Origin: Bacteroidia bacterium
Lineage (GTDB): Bacteria; Bacteroidota; Bacteroidia; Chitinophagales; Saprospiraceae
Direction of reading: 5' to 3'
Assembly (NCBI GenBank): GCA_030432855.1
Contig: JAUILM010000353.1
Location: 1-6,388 of the forward strand
DNA: 6,388 bases
Position numbers and translations under genes: made by a program. Shown here in pieces: positions 6,166 through 6,388 of this stretch; within the stretch, counting starts at the first letter, position 1, and every line of letters starts with the position of its first letter. Under the pieces are notes generated by a model that saw only the letters and a list, made by a program, of their open reading frames with translations, searched no databases and had not been told where the DNA came from.

Positions 6166-6388
6166 CTAGGATAGAAGTTTATCTACATCACCACTTGTCA
6201 GATGCTGAACATTCTTTGTGATTTTTTCGATATCCCAGTCCCACCATTTGATTTCGAGTAATTTGGAAATTGTTTCCTCTGAAAAACGATGCCTGATGAC
6301 ATTAGCTGGGTTACCGCCAATGATTGCGTAAGGGGGAACATCTTTTACCACCGTAGAATTAGTAGCGATGATTGCCCCGTCACCGACA
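6166..6388 (-). CDS. CatB/Vat-type hexapeptide-repeat acetyltransferase, N-terminus outside window
   Basis: Only the last 73 residues and the TAG stop (6166-6168) are present; the frame stays open to the window edge. Residues VGDGAIIATNSTVVKDVP and PYAIIGGNPANVIRHRF are the final turns of a left-handed beta-helix with the GNPA-x-x-IR-x-RF signature of the CatB/Vat (type B chloramphenicol or streptogramin A) acetyltransferases. The helical tail ETISKLLEIKWWDWDIEKI, with its WWDW motif, is also typical of that group. These trimeric cytoplasmic enzymes transfer acetyl from acetyl-CoA to a hydroxyl group. Many environmental homologues acetylate sugars or unknown acceptors, so antibiotic resistance should not be assumed. 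The catalytic histidine lies outside the window. An in-frame GTG at 6351 is internal, not a start. Confidence 0.9.
   Translation of the reverse strand, partial: VGDGAIIATNSTVVKDVPPYAIIGGNPANVIRHRFSEETISKLLEIKWWDWDIEKITKNVQHLTSGDVDKLLS

Noticed and set aside
1..6388. A new defence, mobile or RNA-based system
   Set aside because: No nuclease, transposase, reverse transcriptase, toxin-antitoxin pair, repeat array or structured RNA could be supported. The genes belong to known metabolic families.

Overview
This window looks like a chromosomal stretch from a member of the Bacteroidota. The start codons have A-rich leaders without Shine-Dalgarno sequences (for example upstream of the genes starting at 5108 and 5650). 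Base composition is moderate to slightly AT-rich, and the encoded proteins resemble environmental, polysaccharide-degrading Bacteroidota. No rRNA, tRNA, CRISPR array, transposase or phage gene is visible.

Layout. (1) At the left edge, on the minus strand, is the N-terminal 129 residues of a HIT-family (histidine triad) nucleotide hydrolase, cut by the window edge. (2) After a 278-base divergent spacer come two plus-strand genes 44 bases apart. Each encodes an exported carbohydrate esterase: a 650-residue sialate O-acetylesterase-like (SASA/SGNH) protein with an inserted beta-sandwich domain, and a 510-residue glucuronoyl esterase of family CE15. A strong intrinsic terminator (stem 4219-4257) closes this unit. 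(3) Converging on it from the right are minus-strand genes: an NmrA-like NAD(P)-binding protein (4269-5108), a four-helix DUF1772 membrane protein (5150-5650) and a possible small exported protein of unknown function (5668-5976). (4) At the right edge, also on the minus strand, is the C-terminal 73 residues of a CatB/Vat-type hexapeptide-repeat acetyltransferase. It is followed by a long-looped inverted repeat and a T-run that probably terminate it.

How the genes fit together. The two esterases make sense as a hemicellulose de-esterification pair. The SASA protein would remove acetyl groups, and the CE15 enzyme would cleave ester bonds to (4-O-methyl-)glucuronic acid, as in lignin-glucuronoxylan crosslinks. 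Both carry signal peptides, so both probably act in the periplasm or outside the cell. No glycoside hydrolase, SusC/SusD pair or regulator is in the window, so assignment to a polysaccharide utilization locus is inference. The NmrA-like and DUF1772 genes look like a small two-gene operon of unknown substrate. HIT and CatB-like genes are common housekeeping or accessory genes with no clear link to the rest.

I found no convincing new defence, mobile or RNA-based system. The points most worth a second look are the esterase pair, the unassigned small exported protein, and the tandem hairpins after the CE15 gene.
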